Below are positions 1 through 8,104 of a DNA stretch of 64,000 nt, piece by piece. Source of the DNA: Methanolobus psychrotolerans (GTDB lineage: Archaea; Halobacteriota; Methanosarcinia; Methanosarcinales; Methanosarcinaceae); assembly GCF_002243045.1 (NCBI RefSeq), contig NZ_MBKP01000012.1, positions 54,286-118,285 of the forward strand, read 5' to 3'. Within the stretch, counting starts at the first letter, position 1. Every line of letters starts with the position of its first letter. Under the pieces are notes generated by a model. It did not search any database and was not told the DNA's origin. It saw only the letters and a list, made by a program, of their open reading frames with translations. Position numbers and translations under genes: made by a program.

Positions 1-107
1 ATTTTTGAAGTTTATAATAAATTTATCAGAGATAAATGATAAATAGATTTACTCTTCTTTTATACAAGGAGATCAAGTTGAAATTCACATCCCTTTAATT
101 GCAGTCA

Positions 108-394
108 TCAATCTTGAAGCATCAAAAGAGTTCTAAGGAAAAGTGCAGTGTAAATTCCCTGATTCTGATATTCCGGGAGACAATAACATCAGCAATGAAA
201 AAGATAAAACTGTCATCTCCCACCACAAGGGACATGCCTGTGACCCTGCCACCCTTGACAGCGCAAACACAGTAGTTGGAATTATTCAGGCTCTTCTCTA
301 TTGCTGTTTTGCTGGGATATGACCAGCTTACTGATTCCCTGAGAATTATGTACTCCTCTGCCGAGGGGAGTTTTTCTTCGATGGTGTAATTCAC
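108..394 (-). pseudogene. Frameshifted remnant of a GNAT N-acetyltransferase
   Basis: The open frame begins at a GTG (392-394) and resembles the N-terminal and central strands of a GNAT acetyltransferase (VKGGRVTGMSLVVGDD, then FFIADVIVS). After ADVIVS the frame no longer looks like the family. Restoring one base at the ccggga run near 172-177 makes the next codons read PEYQNQGI, which matches the acetyl-CoA loop of GNAT enzymes. That frame stops at 108-110, before the last strands, so the gene is both frameshifted and short. Nothing else is seen in bases 1-107. A sequencing error could explain the shift but not the early end. Confidence 0.6.
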
Positions 395-440
395 TATGGT
401 ACCCTTGTTTATTACAAGAGACTTTCAAAAAGAGAGCATT

Positions 441-1646
441 TCAGCAACTGTCATCAGCAAATAACCGTTTAGCAAACGCTATTCTCTCTTCCAGACCCGG
501 ACCTTCAAACTCCTCTTCAACCTTTTCAAGCATTTCAGGTATCGGTATATGCTGAGGACATGCATCAAGACACTGTCCACACTGCACACATTGTGATGCG
601 AAGTTTGTCTTAACACCTCTGAGGATGCCGCCTAATTTTGCAGCGTACATCATCATCAGTCTGTCAGCACCACCGAACATATGCAGGTTGTTATATGTTT
701 CAAAACAGGCCGGGATATCTACCCCTTCAGGACATGGCATGCAGTATCTACATCCAGTACAGTTGATCTTCATGAGTTCACCGTACTTCTCTGCAACCCT
801 GTTCACAAGTTCCAGCTCTTTTTCGGTCAGTGAATTGGCAAGACCTTCTTCTGCAAGCTTCAGGTTCTCTTCTACATGAGATAGCTCGGTCATTCCGGAA
901 AGCACAACGGTCACCTCCGGATGGTTCCAGACCCAGCGCAATGCCCATTCCACCGGACTACGTTTGACATCCGCCTCGTTCCAGATAGACATTACCTCAG
1001 AAGGAACAGGATCTGCCAGATTTCCACCACGCAGTGGTTCCATTATCACAACACCAAGGCCTTTGGATGCAGCATACTCAAGTCCCTTTGTACCTGCCTG
1101 CATATCCTCATCCAGGAAATTGTACTGTATCTGGCAGAAATCCCAGTCATATCCGTCAACTATCGCTTCAAAATCCTCAGGGGCTCCATGGTATGAGAAA
1201 CCTGCATTGATTATGCGTCCGTCAGCTTTGGCTTTGTTAAGGAACTCGGCAACTCCGAGATTCCTAATGTTTTCCCAGCTGCTACCCACCAGACTATGCA
1301 CGAGATAATAATCTATATGATCGGTATTCAGTTTCTCAAGCTGGGCATTAAGGAACGTATCCATATCCTCAGGCTTGTTAACCATCCACTGTGGTTGTTT
1401 TGTAGCAAGTTTCACTTTCTCCCTATATCCATCTGCGAGTGCACCTGCAAGAAAAGGCTCACTCGCTCCCATATGATAAGGCCATGCAGTATCAACATAG
1501 TTCACACCATTGTCTATGGAATGTCGAACCATCTGCGTTGCTTTTTTCTCATCGATGCTTCCATCCTCTTTCACCGGCAGGCGCATGGCACCGAAGCCAA
1601 GTATTGAAAGCCCATCTGCGTTCTTGGGCATTTTTCTGTATAGCAT
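441..1646 (-). CDS. Aldo/keto reductase with C-terminal ferredoxin-like domain
   Basis: A 401-residue member of the aldo/keto reductase family that carries an iron-sulfur tail, common in anaerobes. The N-terminal TIM barrel shows GFGAMRLPV, the catalytic-region motif VDTAWPYHMGASE and a VHS strand. The tail has two cysteine groups, CTGCRYCMPCP near residue 297 and CVQCGQCLDACP near 354, suited to bind [4Fe-4S] clusters. The substrate cannot be told; NAD(P)H- or ferredoxin-linked reduction of a carbonyl compound is the family expectation. An AAGGAG sequence precedes two possible starts, GTG 1649 and ATG 1646; the ATG has the better spacing. It stands alone and is divergent from the methyltransferase gene at 1744. 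Confidence 0.85.
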   Translation of the reverse strand: MLYRKMPKNADGLSILGFGAMRLPVKEDGSIDEKKATQMVRHSIDNGVNYVDTAWPYHMGASEPFLAGALADGYREKVKLATKQPQWMVNKPEDMDTFLNAQLEKLNTDHIDYYLVHSLVGSSWENIRNLGVAEFLNKAKADGRIINAGFSYHGAPEDFEAIVDGYDWDFCQIQYNFLDEDMQAGTKGLEYAASKGLGVVIMEPLRGGNLADPVPSEVMSIWNEADVKRSPVEWALRWVWNHPEVTVVLSGMTELSHVEENLKLAEEGLANSLTEKELELVNRVAEKYGELMKINCTGCRYCMPCPEGVDIPACFETYNNLHMFGGADRLMMMYAAKLGGILRGVKTNFASQCVQCGQCLDACPQHIPIPEMLEKVEEEFEGPGLEERIAFAKRLFADDSC

Positions 1647-1743
1647 CACTGTTTCTCCTTTCTCTGAATAATGAAAATTGGTAGTAATATTGTTTAAGGG
1701 TTCTGCAAAGGAAATATAAAGAAGGAAATAGTCCAGTTTTTAC

Positions 1744-2445
1744 ATGTCTTCAACAGAAGCCTCAGAAAATAAGAAGCCTCATCTCCCCGAGGATTATGAT
1801 ACTAAAATATCCTCTGTTCTTCCCTACTACTCATTTTTTCATAAGGAAACCATCAACCTCATCAGATCACTGCCATCGGCCCCAAATATATGGCTGGATA
1901 CAGGATGCGGGACAGGCTCACTGGTAACAAAGGCCATTGAGCAGTTCCCTGATACAAAATTCCTTATGCTTGATCCATCTGAGGGAATGCTGCAACAGGC
2001 AAGGGAAAAATTATCATCATGCACGCCTGAAAGAATTGAATTTCTGAGAGCTTCACCAACCCAGGAGTTCTCACAGAAACTCGACGAAAGACCGGATGTT
2101 ATCACTGCCATCCAGTGCCACCATTATCTCAGTCATGAGAACAGGGCCAGAGCCGTAAAGATATGTCATGAACTACTGAAAAAAGATGGTCTCTTCATTA
2201 CTTTCGAGAACATCAGACCACTTACAGAAAAAGGTGTTGATGTTGGAAAAAAATATTGGAGTGAGTTCCAGTCTACCCATGGCAGGAATGAGGAAGAAAT
2301 AGAAATGCATCTTCAGCGTTTTGACACTGAATATTTCCCGATAACCGTTGAAGAACACCTGAAACTGCTGAGAGAGACAGGATTCGGGACCGTAGAATTG
2401 TTCTGGTACTCTTACATGCAGGCTGGTTTTTATTGCATCAAATAA
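1744..2445 (+). CDS. Class I SAM-dependent methyltransferase
   Basis: A 233-residue protein with a Rossmann-type methyltransferase fold. Motif I is WLDTGCGTGSL at residues 50-60, followed by the acidic strand end FLMLDPSEGML (motif II region) and VITAIQCHHYLSH (motif IV region), the pattern of the UbiE/Trans-aconitate methyltransferase-like superfamily. The acceptor is unknown; small-molecule methylation in the cytoplasm is the usual role. It is transcribed away from the aldo/keto reductase gene from a short shared intergenic region. Confidence 0.82.
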   Translation: MSSTEASENKKPHLPEDYDTKISSVLPYYSFFHKETINLIRSLPSAPNIWLDTGCGTGSLVTKAIEQFPDTKFLMLDPSEGMLQQAREKLSSCTPERIEFLRASPTQEFSQKLDERPDVITAIQCHHYLSHENRARAVKICHELLKKDGLFITFENIRPLTEKGVDVGKKYWSEFQSTHGRNEEEIEMHLQRFDTEYFPITVEEHLKLLRETGFGTVELFWYSYMQAGFYCIK

Positions 2446-2569
2446 TTACATTCTTTTTTCCCAGAAATCTTAAATTCCATGTAATCCAAATTTTAATGGG
2501 AGCGGGAAAAAGATATCAAATAGCATCTTTCTGGAAAAAAATAAGCGACCATAGCTTTTTTTCGAACGC

Positions 2570-2971
2570 GTGGGTCTTTTGAGTGGTACTTCTAATGCTG
2601 GCACCCGGACAAATAATGAAAAAGGTGGTAAAGTGGAAAATGAGACAAAAGAGGCAGACAGAAATAATGAGAATACTGAGATCGCAGATGTTCCTGTTAT
2701 TCTGGCCGAAGAGCCCGGGAAACTTGAACTGGATGAGGCCGGATACTTTGTAATAGCGCCCCAACCAGAGAAAATGACCATCCTCGCAAAACACTATTCC
2801 TATGATAAGGAGTTGCTAAGGATCATTGAAGGCAGAGATGCAAAATCCATCTACCGGACCATTATAAAACACGAGTGGGCAAGCACACTCAACCATGCCG
2901 CATACCTCGGCCAGGAACTTACAAGAGCCGAGATAGCAATGAGAAACGGATTCGGGTATGTTCAGGGATGA
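2570..2971 (+). CDS. DUF4346-like protein
   Basis: A 133-residue protein. The first 45 residues are polar and low in complexity (rich in N, E, K). The C-terminal part reads GYFVIAPQPEKMTILAKHY and then HAAYLGQELTRAEIAMRNG near the end, which I recognise as the pattern of the DUF4346 family found in methanogens, where it often accompanies thymidylate-synthase or pterin-related genes. Function is not known. The start is uncertain: GTG 2570 gives the longest protein, but a GTG at 2632 would remove the low-complexity head. It converges with the Vms1-like gene, with only 9 bases between the two stops. Confidence 0.6.
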   Translation: MGLLSGTSNAGTRTNNEKGGKVENETKEADRNNENTEIADVPVILAEEPGKLELDEAGYFVIAPQPEKMTILAKHYSYDKELLRIIEGRDAKSIYRTIIKHEWASTLNHAAYLGQELTRAEIAMRNGFGYVQG

Positions 2972-2980
2972 TGAAGATAT

Positions 2981-4138
2981 CTAATATCTCAGCAGTGCAC
3001 CCACCACATCATCGGAATCCAGGAAATCCTCTTTTTCTATGAATTCCACTTCCGCACCTGTGCGCCTGGCAAGCTCATATAGTTCTTCCACCACGTCTAC
3101 AACCGATGTGGATCCTCCGCATTTGTCACATTCCTTTGGAGGTTGAGCATTTGCCTGAAGGTTCTGGCATCCCTCGCATATCCATCCGGGGACCGAGGAG
3201 CCTTTCAATATCAAAAGGACGTTCACTCTTGCTTGTTCCAGAGCAGACTTTACATCTTCCACACCCTGTACAGCTAAGCCACCTTTTAAGATTTCACTTT
3301 TGAATTCCTTCGATCTTTTACGGGAATCTGCAAGCTCATTTTCATGCAGGATAGAATTGCCTTTCTCTACAAGTTCATCACGGGAAATATCCATTGATAC
3401 ATCAATGAGATCCAGTACACTCTGCCGTACATCCTGAGGGAGCAATTCCAATAGTTGTTGTTTTGCATCCCCGGGTCCGGCAATGATCAGACCTCTTGTT
3501 TGTAGGTGATCACATGTGCCTTTTACGTTGTCAGCAACTTCGGACAGGAAGGATTTGATCGCTCCTTTCCTCAGGTGGTTGAAGCGCGTCTGGCTCCATC
3601 CCCCTTTTTTATGCTTGTTCATCAGGTCTGTAGAGAGGTGCTTTTTCTCCTCTGCAAGATCGGAGCGTATGCAAACAAACCTGGCTTCTCTTGAATCCAC
3701 AAGAATAACACCATAATCATCATAGTCAGCTCTCAACCTTGCCAATGGAAGCAAAAATGGTGACGTGTCAAGGACCAGTGACTGCTCTGGCTCCACGGCC
3801 AGTCTATAAACATGAAGGAAAGATTCTGATGAGCAGGCAAATATGATCCTGCCTTTTTCGCCTGAAATTGCTGCTTCAATAATTGAGGGTTCAGCCATTT
3901 CAAAGGTCTTTTCAAATTCCGATCTTAGCTCGGAGGATAAAGCCTTTTTTATCGACTTCACCCTTGAATCCACAAATATGCGATTCAAATGTTCATTTTC
4001 CCTGCCAGACACGGGGAAGCATACTGAAAGATAAATGTCCTTCTCATCATAGATTTCAGCCAGAGCCTTGATATCAATTTCAGTTACAGGCATCAGGTCT
4101 TCACTGATGACCTTCCGTAAATCCTGCTGAGGTTTCAT
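2981..4138 (-). CDS. Vms1/aRF1-like peptidyl-tRNA hydrolase family protein
   Basis: A 385-residue relative of archaeal release factor aRF1 in the Vms1/ANKZF1 group. The eRF1-like middle domain carries KGGWSQTRFNHLRKG at about 178-192, where a true release factor would have GGQ; the glutamine is kept but shifted in context, as in Vms1-type proteins that cleave peptidyl-tRNA on stalled 60S/50S subunits. Near residues 320-345 there are two CxxC pairs (CEGC and CDKC), a zinc ribbon, followed by a short alpha/beta tail. The family role in ribosome rescue is known from eukaryotes; in archaea it is inferred. The stop codon is TAG, notable in a pyrrolysine-decoding organism. Confidence 0.75.
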   Translation of the reverse strand: MKPQQDLRKVISEDLMPVTEIDIKALAEIYDEKDIYLSVCFPVSGRENEHLNRIFVDSRVKSIKKALSSELRSEFEKTFEMAEPSIIEAAISGEKGRIIFACSSESFLHVYRLAVEPEQSLVLDTSPFLLPLARLRADYDDYGVILVDSREARFVCIRSDLAEEKKHLSTDLMNKHKKGGWSQTRFNHLRKGAIKSFLSEVADNVKGTCDHLQTRGLIIAGPGDAKQQLLELLPQDVRQSVLDLIDVSMDISRDELVEKGNSILHENELADSRKRSKEFKSEILKGGLAVQGVEDVKSALEQARVNVLLILKGSSVPGWICEGCQNLQANAQPPKECDKCGGSTSVVDVVEELYELARRTGAEVEFIEKEDFLDSDDVVGALLRY

Positions 4139-4197
4139 AAAAGGTTTAACATTGTCTTGTATTTAAAAGTTGTTTAATTGTCCGCTTTGTCCGAAAA

Positions 4198-4515
4198 ATG
4201 TGGTATTCATCGGTAAACAACACAAATTTTCGATCAAAATCAGTATTATTCGGTCAAGCTAAGAAATTAGACAATATTTACTTCATGTTTTCAGCCACAA
4301 TTATTATTGATTTTAGTAAGCTTGCTTATTCTGTTGAAAGACAAGATTCAAAGGATGTTCGGCAAAAGATACTGAGTATATCTTATTCTGAATGGAAGAA
4401 GATGCGATTTTCTAAGGGTACTTTGCATTATATGAAGAAGAATGCTGAAGCTGATAAGCCTTTTACTATGAATGCTCATGTTAGGGATAGGTTGGAGATG
4501 TGGCAAAGATATTGA
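4198..4515 (+). pseudogene. Probable C-terminal remnant of a CRISPR Cas1 gene
   Basis: Only the last 65 or so residues look like real protein: YSVERQDSKDVRQKILSI, then SYSEWKKMRFSKGTLHYMKK, ending DKPFTMNAHVRDRLEMW. This resembles the C-terminus of archaeal Cas1 integrases as I remember them. The first 40 codons are AT-rich and do not resemble Cas1, and all catalytic residues of the enzyme would lie in the missing upstream part. No other cas gene and no repeat-spacer array is seen nearby. The identification rests on motif memory; a different RNA- or DNA-binding family cannot be excluded. Confidence 0.45.
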
Positions 4516-4571
4516 CAGAACTACAAAAATGTGGCTGGAACTAAAAAAGAAAAAGTTATGGAATTAGATTA

Positions 4572-4593
4572 CTCCTTCCTGCGCTAGAAGGAG
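4572..4593. other. Stem-loop beside the cas1-like remnant
   Basis: CTCCTTC (4572-4578) and GAAGGAG (4587-4593) form a perfect 7-bp stem with an 8-base loop. No T-tract follows, so it is not a clear terminator. It lies between the cas1-like remnant and the converging membrane-protein gene. It could be the folded transcript end of the remnant or a single relic CRISPR repeat; no second copy was found. Confidence 0.35.
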
Positions 4594-4646
4594 AATGCCA
4601 AACTTTTGCGATTTGTGGATTGTTGCCTCCAGGTATTGTTGGTGGA

Positions 4647-5255
4647 TCAAGGGGTATTTTCATCCATCCTTTTTCTACAAATTCGTTCAATTTCTAATGC
4701 ATTTGGTATTCCAATCATATGTATTACATCAGGAACATATCTTTGCTGAGGAGGACCATATCTTCGATCGTGATTGCTAGAAACCATTCTACCAGTTATC
4801 AGCTGCAAATGTATATTCCCGTTTTCAGTATTTCCACTTACCTTGATGTCTCCAGAAAATTGCTTCCAGTCGACAGATCTTATTTTACCTTTTCTGTAAC
4901 TCACCAACCTTGTTGGTGTTCCTACAAAATAGCCACCCTTTCCAAATAGAGAAAAAATACTCCATCCTAATATTCCAATACCAATTAAAACAAATAGGCT
5001 AGGGAATAAGGCGTGAAATAAATCTCCAAAACTTGCAACGGTCAGAAATTCATTTGAAGCGAAATTAATTCGATTAAGATCTACTGAAAAGGAAAGTGCA
5101 AGAGGAACACTGATAGCAAGCCAAAAAATTGCAACAACTAATCTAGATAATGCCGTACTAAATGACTCCTTACGTTTAGCTTTTACTGCAAAATCTTTCG
5201 TTTCAGAACCAATGGCAAAAATCAAGTCTTGTGGTAACGAAATGTTTTCGATCAT
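4647..5255 (-). CDS. Membrane protein with two TM helices and PH-like C-terminal domain
   Basis: A 202-residue protein of unknown function. Two hydrophobic segments lie near residues 37-58 (LVVAIFWLAISVPLALSF) and 84-106 (LFPSLFVLIGIGILGWSIFS). They are followed by a strand-rich region starting GYFVGTPTRLVSYRKGKIRS, which looks like a small PH/bPH-type domain on the cytoplasmic face. The AT-rich base composition resembles that of the next gene and differs from the more balanced genes further right, so the pair may have been acquired together. I do not recognise a named family. Confidence 0.55.
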   Translation of the reverse strand: MIENISLPQDLIFAIGSETKDFAVKAKRKESFSTALSRLVVAIFWLAISVPLALSFSVDLNRINFASNEFLTVASFGDLFHALFPSLFVLIGIGILGWSIFSLFGKGGYFVGTPTRLVSYRKGKIRSVDWKQFSGDIKVSGNTENGNIHLQLITGRMVSSNHDRRYGPPQQRYVPDVIHMIGIPNALEIERICRKRMDENTP

Positions 5256-5329
5256 TTTTAAACCCTTTATCTTAATTATATGTATTTATATTCAAATTAC
5301 AGCATAAAATAATGAACTCTGTATATGCA

Positions 5330-6295
5330 TTATGTCTTACTTTTCAAGAAAATAGTTAAAATTAAGAGACTTGTTATTGTGAATATGGAGCTAAATCCAG
5401 GCATTAAGTTTTGTCCAGATTCAACTCCATTCAACTCTTGTGGTTCAACTTCTAATCTTGATCTCATCAACTCTGTGCGATGGTCAATATCTTTCTGAAT
5501 AATTGTTTGACTAGAATTCCAATTGGATATTGATTCCGAACTTCTATCCAGTTCATCTTCATAGAAACTTAAATCCTCAGTCATAAAATCGTAATTAGAC
5601 CCATAATGATTAGTGAGTGAATTTACAATGAAGGGCATTTCGTTGTTAGTACGAATTAGTACTCCGTTGAGCACCTGCTCTTCCTCATAATAAGCCGCCT
5701 GTTTTTGCGTGAAAATTTCAGCATCTTCAACACACCTATCCACTCCGCTAAATATGGATGTAACATTCGTCACTTCATTATCAGCTGAGAGAAGATTAGA
5801 GTATTGTTGTTCCAGATCCATGTAAATACATGCTCCATTTTTCAAGTTATCAGAATCATAAGATGTCATATATTCATTTCCTGATAACGTTGCATAGAAT
5901 TCGTAACCACGACTAGAGAGCTCCCTGTACTCTTTTAATGACATAATAAAGTAAAAATCGTTAAACTCGGTCCCCTTCTGATCTACATACTCATAAATAG
6001 TAAAAGCAAATATCACTTTTTCAGATATGTTTTCATCTTTGACAAATTCACCTGTATTTGCATCAAAAACAAGCTCCCCTGCCAAACCATTTTCATCACT
6101 AAAATGAACTAAATAGTATGAGTTGTTTGCGTAATCGTAAGGGCCATCAGTGTTCATAACTTCATTGTTAAGTGCATAAGGTAAAGCATAATTTAGTACG
6201 ATGTCAGTTCTTTCGAGTTGTTCCCCTGAAACCATACCAACCGAAAACATAATTGTCGATACAAACAAAAAGAATAATATATATTTTTTAGTCAT
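5330..6295 (-). CDS. Secreted surface protein with PGF-CTERM-like tail
   Basis: A 321-residue exported protein. It starts with a signal peptide (KKYILFFLFVSTIMFSVG, likely cut near VSGEQ). The mature part is acidic and rich in Y, N and S, without a recognised domain. The end reads MPGFSSIFTITSLLILTIFL followed by KSKT: a PGF motif, a hydrophobic helix and a basic tail. This is the layout of PGF-CTERM proteins, which archaeosortase A trims and anchors to the cell surface. No archaeosortase gene is in the window. It probably forms part of the envelope; no enzymatic role can be inferred. Confidence 0.65.
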   Translation of the reverse strand: MTKKYILFFLFVSTIMFSVGMVSGEQLERTDIVLNYALPYALNNEVMNTDGPYDYANNSYYLVHFSDENGLAGELVFDANTGEFVKDENISEKVIFAFTIYEYVDQKGTEFNDFYFIMSLKEYRELSSRGYEFYATLSGNEYMTSYDSDNLKNGACIYMDLEQQYSNLLSADNEVTNVTSIFSGVDRCVEDAEIFTQKQAAYYEEEQVLNGVLIRTNNEMPFIVNSLTNHYGSNYDFMTEDLSFYEDELDRSSESISNWNSSQTIIQKDIDHRTELMRSRLEVEPQELNGVESGQNLMPGFSSIFTITSLLILTIFLKSKT

Positions 6296-6773
6296 TTACA
6301 ACCAGCCCATATATGGTAATATATGTAATCTAATCAGGTTATTAGGTAATTATTAAAGAATGTTTCGATGTAATATTATTATAAAATTTGACTATTAATA
6401 CAGTTAATTTAGTTTTGTTTAGATACAAAAAATTAAAGAATGGTCTGTTTGTCCCTAAGTTTGATAACAATGCGCATTATTGATAAAAGTTCGGTTTTTT
6501 GGCGTTACCTATTACCTAAAATGATTATGCGAGATATTGGATTAGAACTCGATTCAAAAATAAATAAAATATGTTAATTAAAAATTTGATAGGGCCACAT
6601 ATGCTCCCATTCTTTCTGAGAATAATCAGGAATTGTATTTATAAACTGCATCGAATAATTTAGAAGGAGCCAGTATCATTTTCAGGCAAATGCACGATTT
6701 TTTAGACAAAACGTTAAATCACCGTCCTTAAGGCGCAAAAAGAGTAAATAAGAATCCTGCCAGAGTTTTGTCT
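6296..6773. other. AT-rich intergenic region between divergent genes
   Basis: About 480 bases with no convincing open frame on either strand. It contains the promoters of the surface protein (minus strand) and of the 379-residue protein (plus strand). TATA-like runs such as ATATATGGTAATATATG lie near 6308-6326. I see no tRNA, strong terminator or long repeat. Confidence 0.5.
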
Positions 6774-7913
6774 ATGTCTCCTGAAATGCAGCCTCATGAT
6801 GATACGACTCTCATCTCCAGTTCACGCCAGTACATAGCGTCCATGCTTGACAAACTGCCGGAATCACTGAAAGATGCAGGCAGGGAAACGGTGGTCCAGG
6901 TCGTATGTGATGAACTCCGTAAGATTCCTGTTCCGCTATTGGGGTCCATACTTGCAAAGGCGGTTGAGAAGCAGTTTGGAGGAGAGAAAGCCACCGATGA
7001 TTCCGTATATGAACTTGGGGAAATGCTCCAGAGCATGCAGGAATCCGATGACGCGTTTCAGAGACAGCTGGAGAGTATCAACATTTTCCTGCCTGAAATT
7101 ATGGAGGCTATAACTCAACAGGAACAGCGGATGCAGAAGAGGGATACTCCAGACCTACGGGTACTCAGTGCAAAGCTAGACCTGAAATATCCTGTTAACG
7201 ATAACGAACTTCGCATCATTCTCTCTAATACAGGTGACAGCTCGGTAATGGTGGATGAGATATTCCTTGAGGTCAGGGACTGGGAACCTGACACAAACAT
7301 AGATTTCAGTATGCCTGCCGCCCCGATGCAGATGCTATTTTTAAAGGCAGAGCTTTCAGTGGAAAAAACTGAGTATCCGCTTTTCAGTTTGAACAATACA
7401 CAACCCCGTATCTTTGGAGAGCGAGGTGACGGGGCGGAGCTCATAGTTATACAACTCTCGTCGGTCAACAACGCAAAGTACAGCTTGCAATTGAGAATAC
7501 CTTATCAGGATCTTTCCACTGGAAATAAAGGGATTGTCTATTACCCTGATACAGGAGAAAATCTAATTGAACTTTCTTTCCCATATTCACCGGGATGGAA
7601 TAAGGATATCACAACTGAATCAATACTGGAAAGGACAAAGATATTCTCACAGATGGAACTCAAATTCAGGAAAATATACTCGATACTGAAGGATGTTTAT
7701 AGTTCTGATGAGAAGAATATTGAAACAGCTAATGAAAAATTATTTGCTACCGGACTTACAACTGGGATTGGTACCTTTCCTGACATAGGCTCCATGCTCT
7801 TGGTTTTCGGACCGATCTTTCTGAAACTGGCTCCTTCTGACAAATCGCTTGAAGTTGAGAAATTGATCCGGGACATACGTTCGATGCTGCCCGGGAAGTC
7901 TCAAAGCTTTTAA
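6774..7913 (+). CDS. Conserved hypothetical protein, 379 residues
   Basis: A soluble protein with no signal peptide and no clear membrane segment. The N-terminal 120 residues are predicted helical and possibly coiled-coil (ELGEMLQSMQESDDAFQRQL). The central part from about 135 to 270 is rich in strand patterns (LKYPVNDNELRIILSNTGDS), reminiscent of an immunoglobulin-like or beta-sandwich domain. The C-terminus is helical and ends in a hydrophobic stretch (FPDIGSMLLVFGPIFLKLA). The start is taken at ATG 6774 rather than the TTG two codons upstream. I do not recognise the family. It stands alone before cysE. Confidence 0.6.
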   Translation: MSPEMQPHDDTTLISSSRQYIASMLDKLPESLKDAGRETVVQVVCDELRKIPVPLLGSILAKAVEKQFGGEKATDDSVYELGEMLQSMQESDDAFQRQLESINIFLPEIMEAITQQEQRMQKRDTPDLRVLSAKLDLKYPVNDNELRIILSNTGDSSVMVDEIFLEVRDWEPDTNIDFSMPAAPMQMLFLKAELSVEKTEYPLFSLNNTQPRIFGERGDGAELIVIQLSSVNNAKYSLQLRIPYQDLSTGNKGIVYYPDTGENLIELSFPYSPGWNKDITTESILERTKIFSQMELKFRKIYSILKDVYSSDEKNIETANEKLFATGLTTGIGTFPDIGSMLLVFGPIFLKLAPSDKSLEVEKLIRDIRSMLPGKSQSF

Positions 7914-8000
7914 ATGTTATTGTCTGCAATCCTTATATGGGATTGCTGGAAGTGGATGGTCAATTAGGGGTTGATATGGCATTTTGTGGCATTTTGCCGG

Positions 8001-8064
8001 AAAAAGAACTTATATATACTGCCCTGTTCTCTAAAACATATGGCGTGTTCACAGTGTTAACACT
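8001..8064 (+). promoter_or_regulatory. Candidate cysE promoter and operator
   Basis: A purine-rich BRE-like stretch (GGAAAAAGAA) runs into a TATA box, CTTATATATA, at about 8010-8019. About 33 bases downstream is a perfect 12-bp palindrome, AGTGTTAACACT (8053-8064), just where transcription would start or slightly after. The position suits a repressor site for the cysE-cysK operon. Upstream, at 7926-7946, a GCAATCC/GGATTGC hairpin may mark the transcript end of the preceding gene. Confidence 0.5.
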
Positions 8065-8104
8065 TCGAAATTCTGAGCCTAAATAAGATGAAGATGGGAT
8101 AAAT

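Noticed and set aside
8000..8090. tRNA-like sequence around CTCTAAAACATA with a possible CTA anticodon
   Set aside because: No acceptor, D or T arms can be formed; it is the cysE promoter region.
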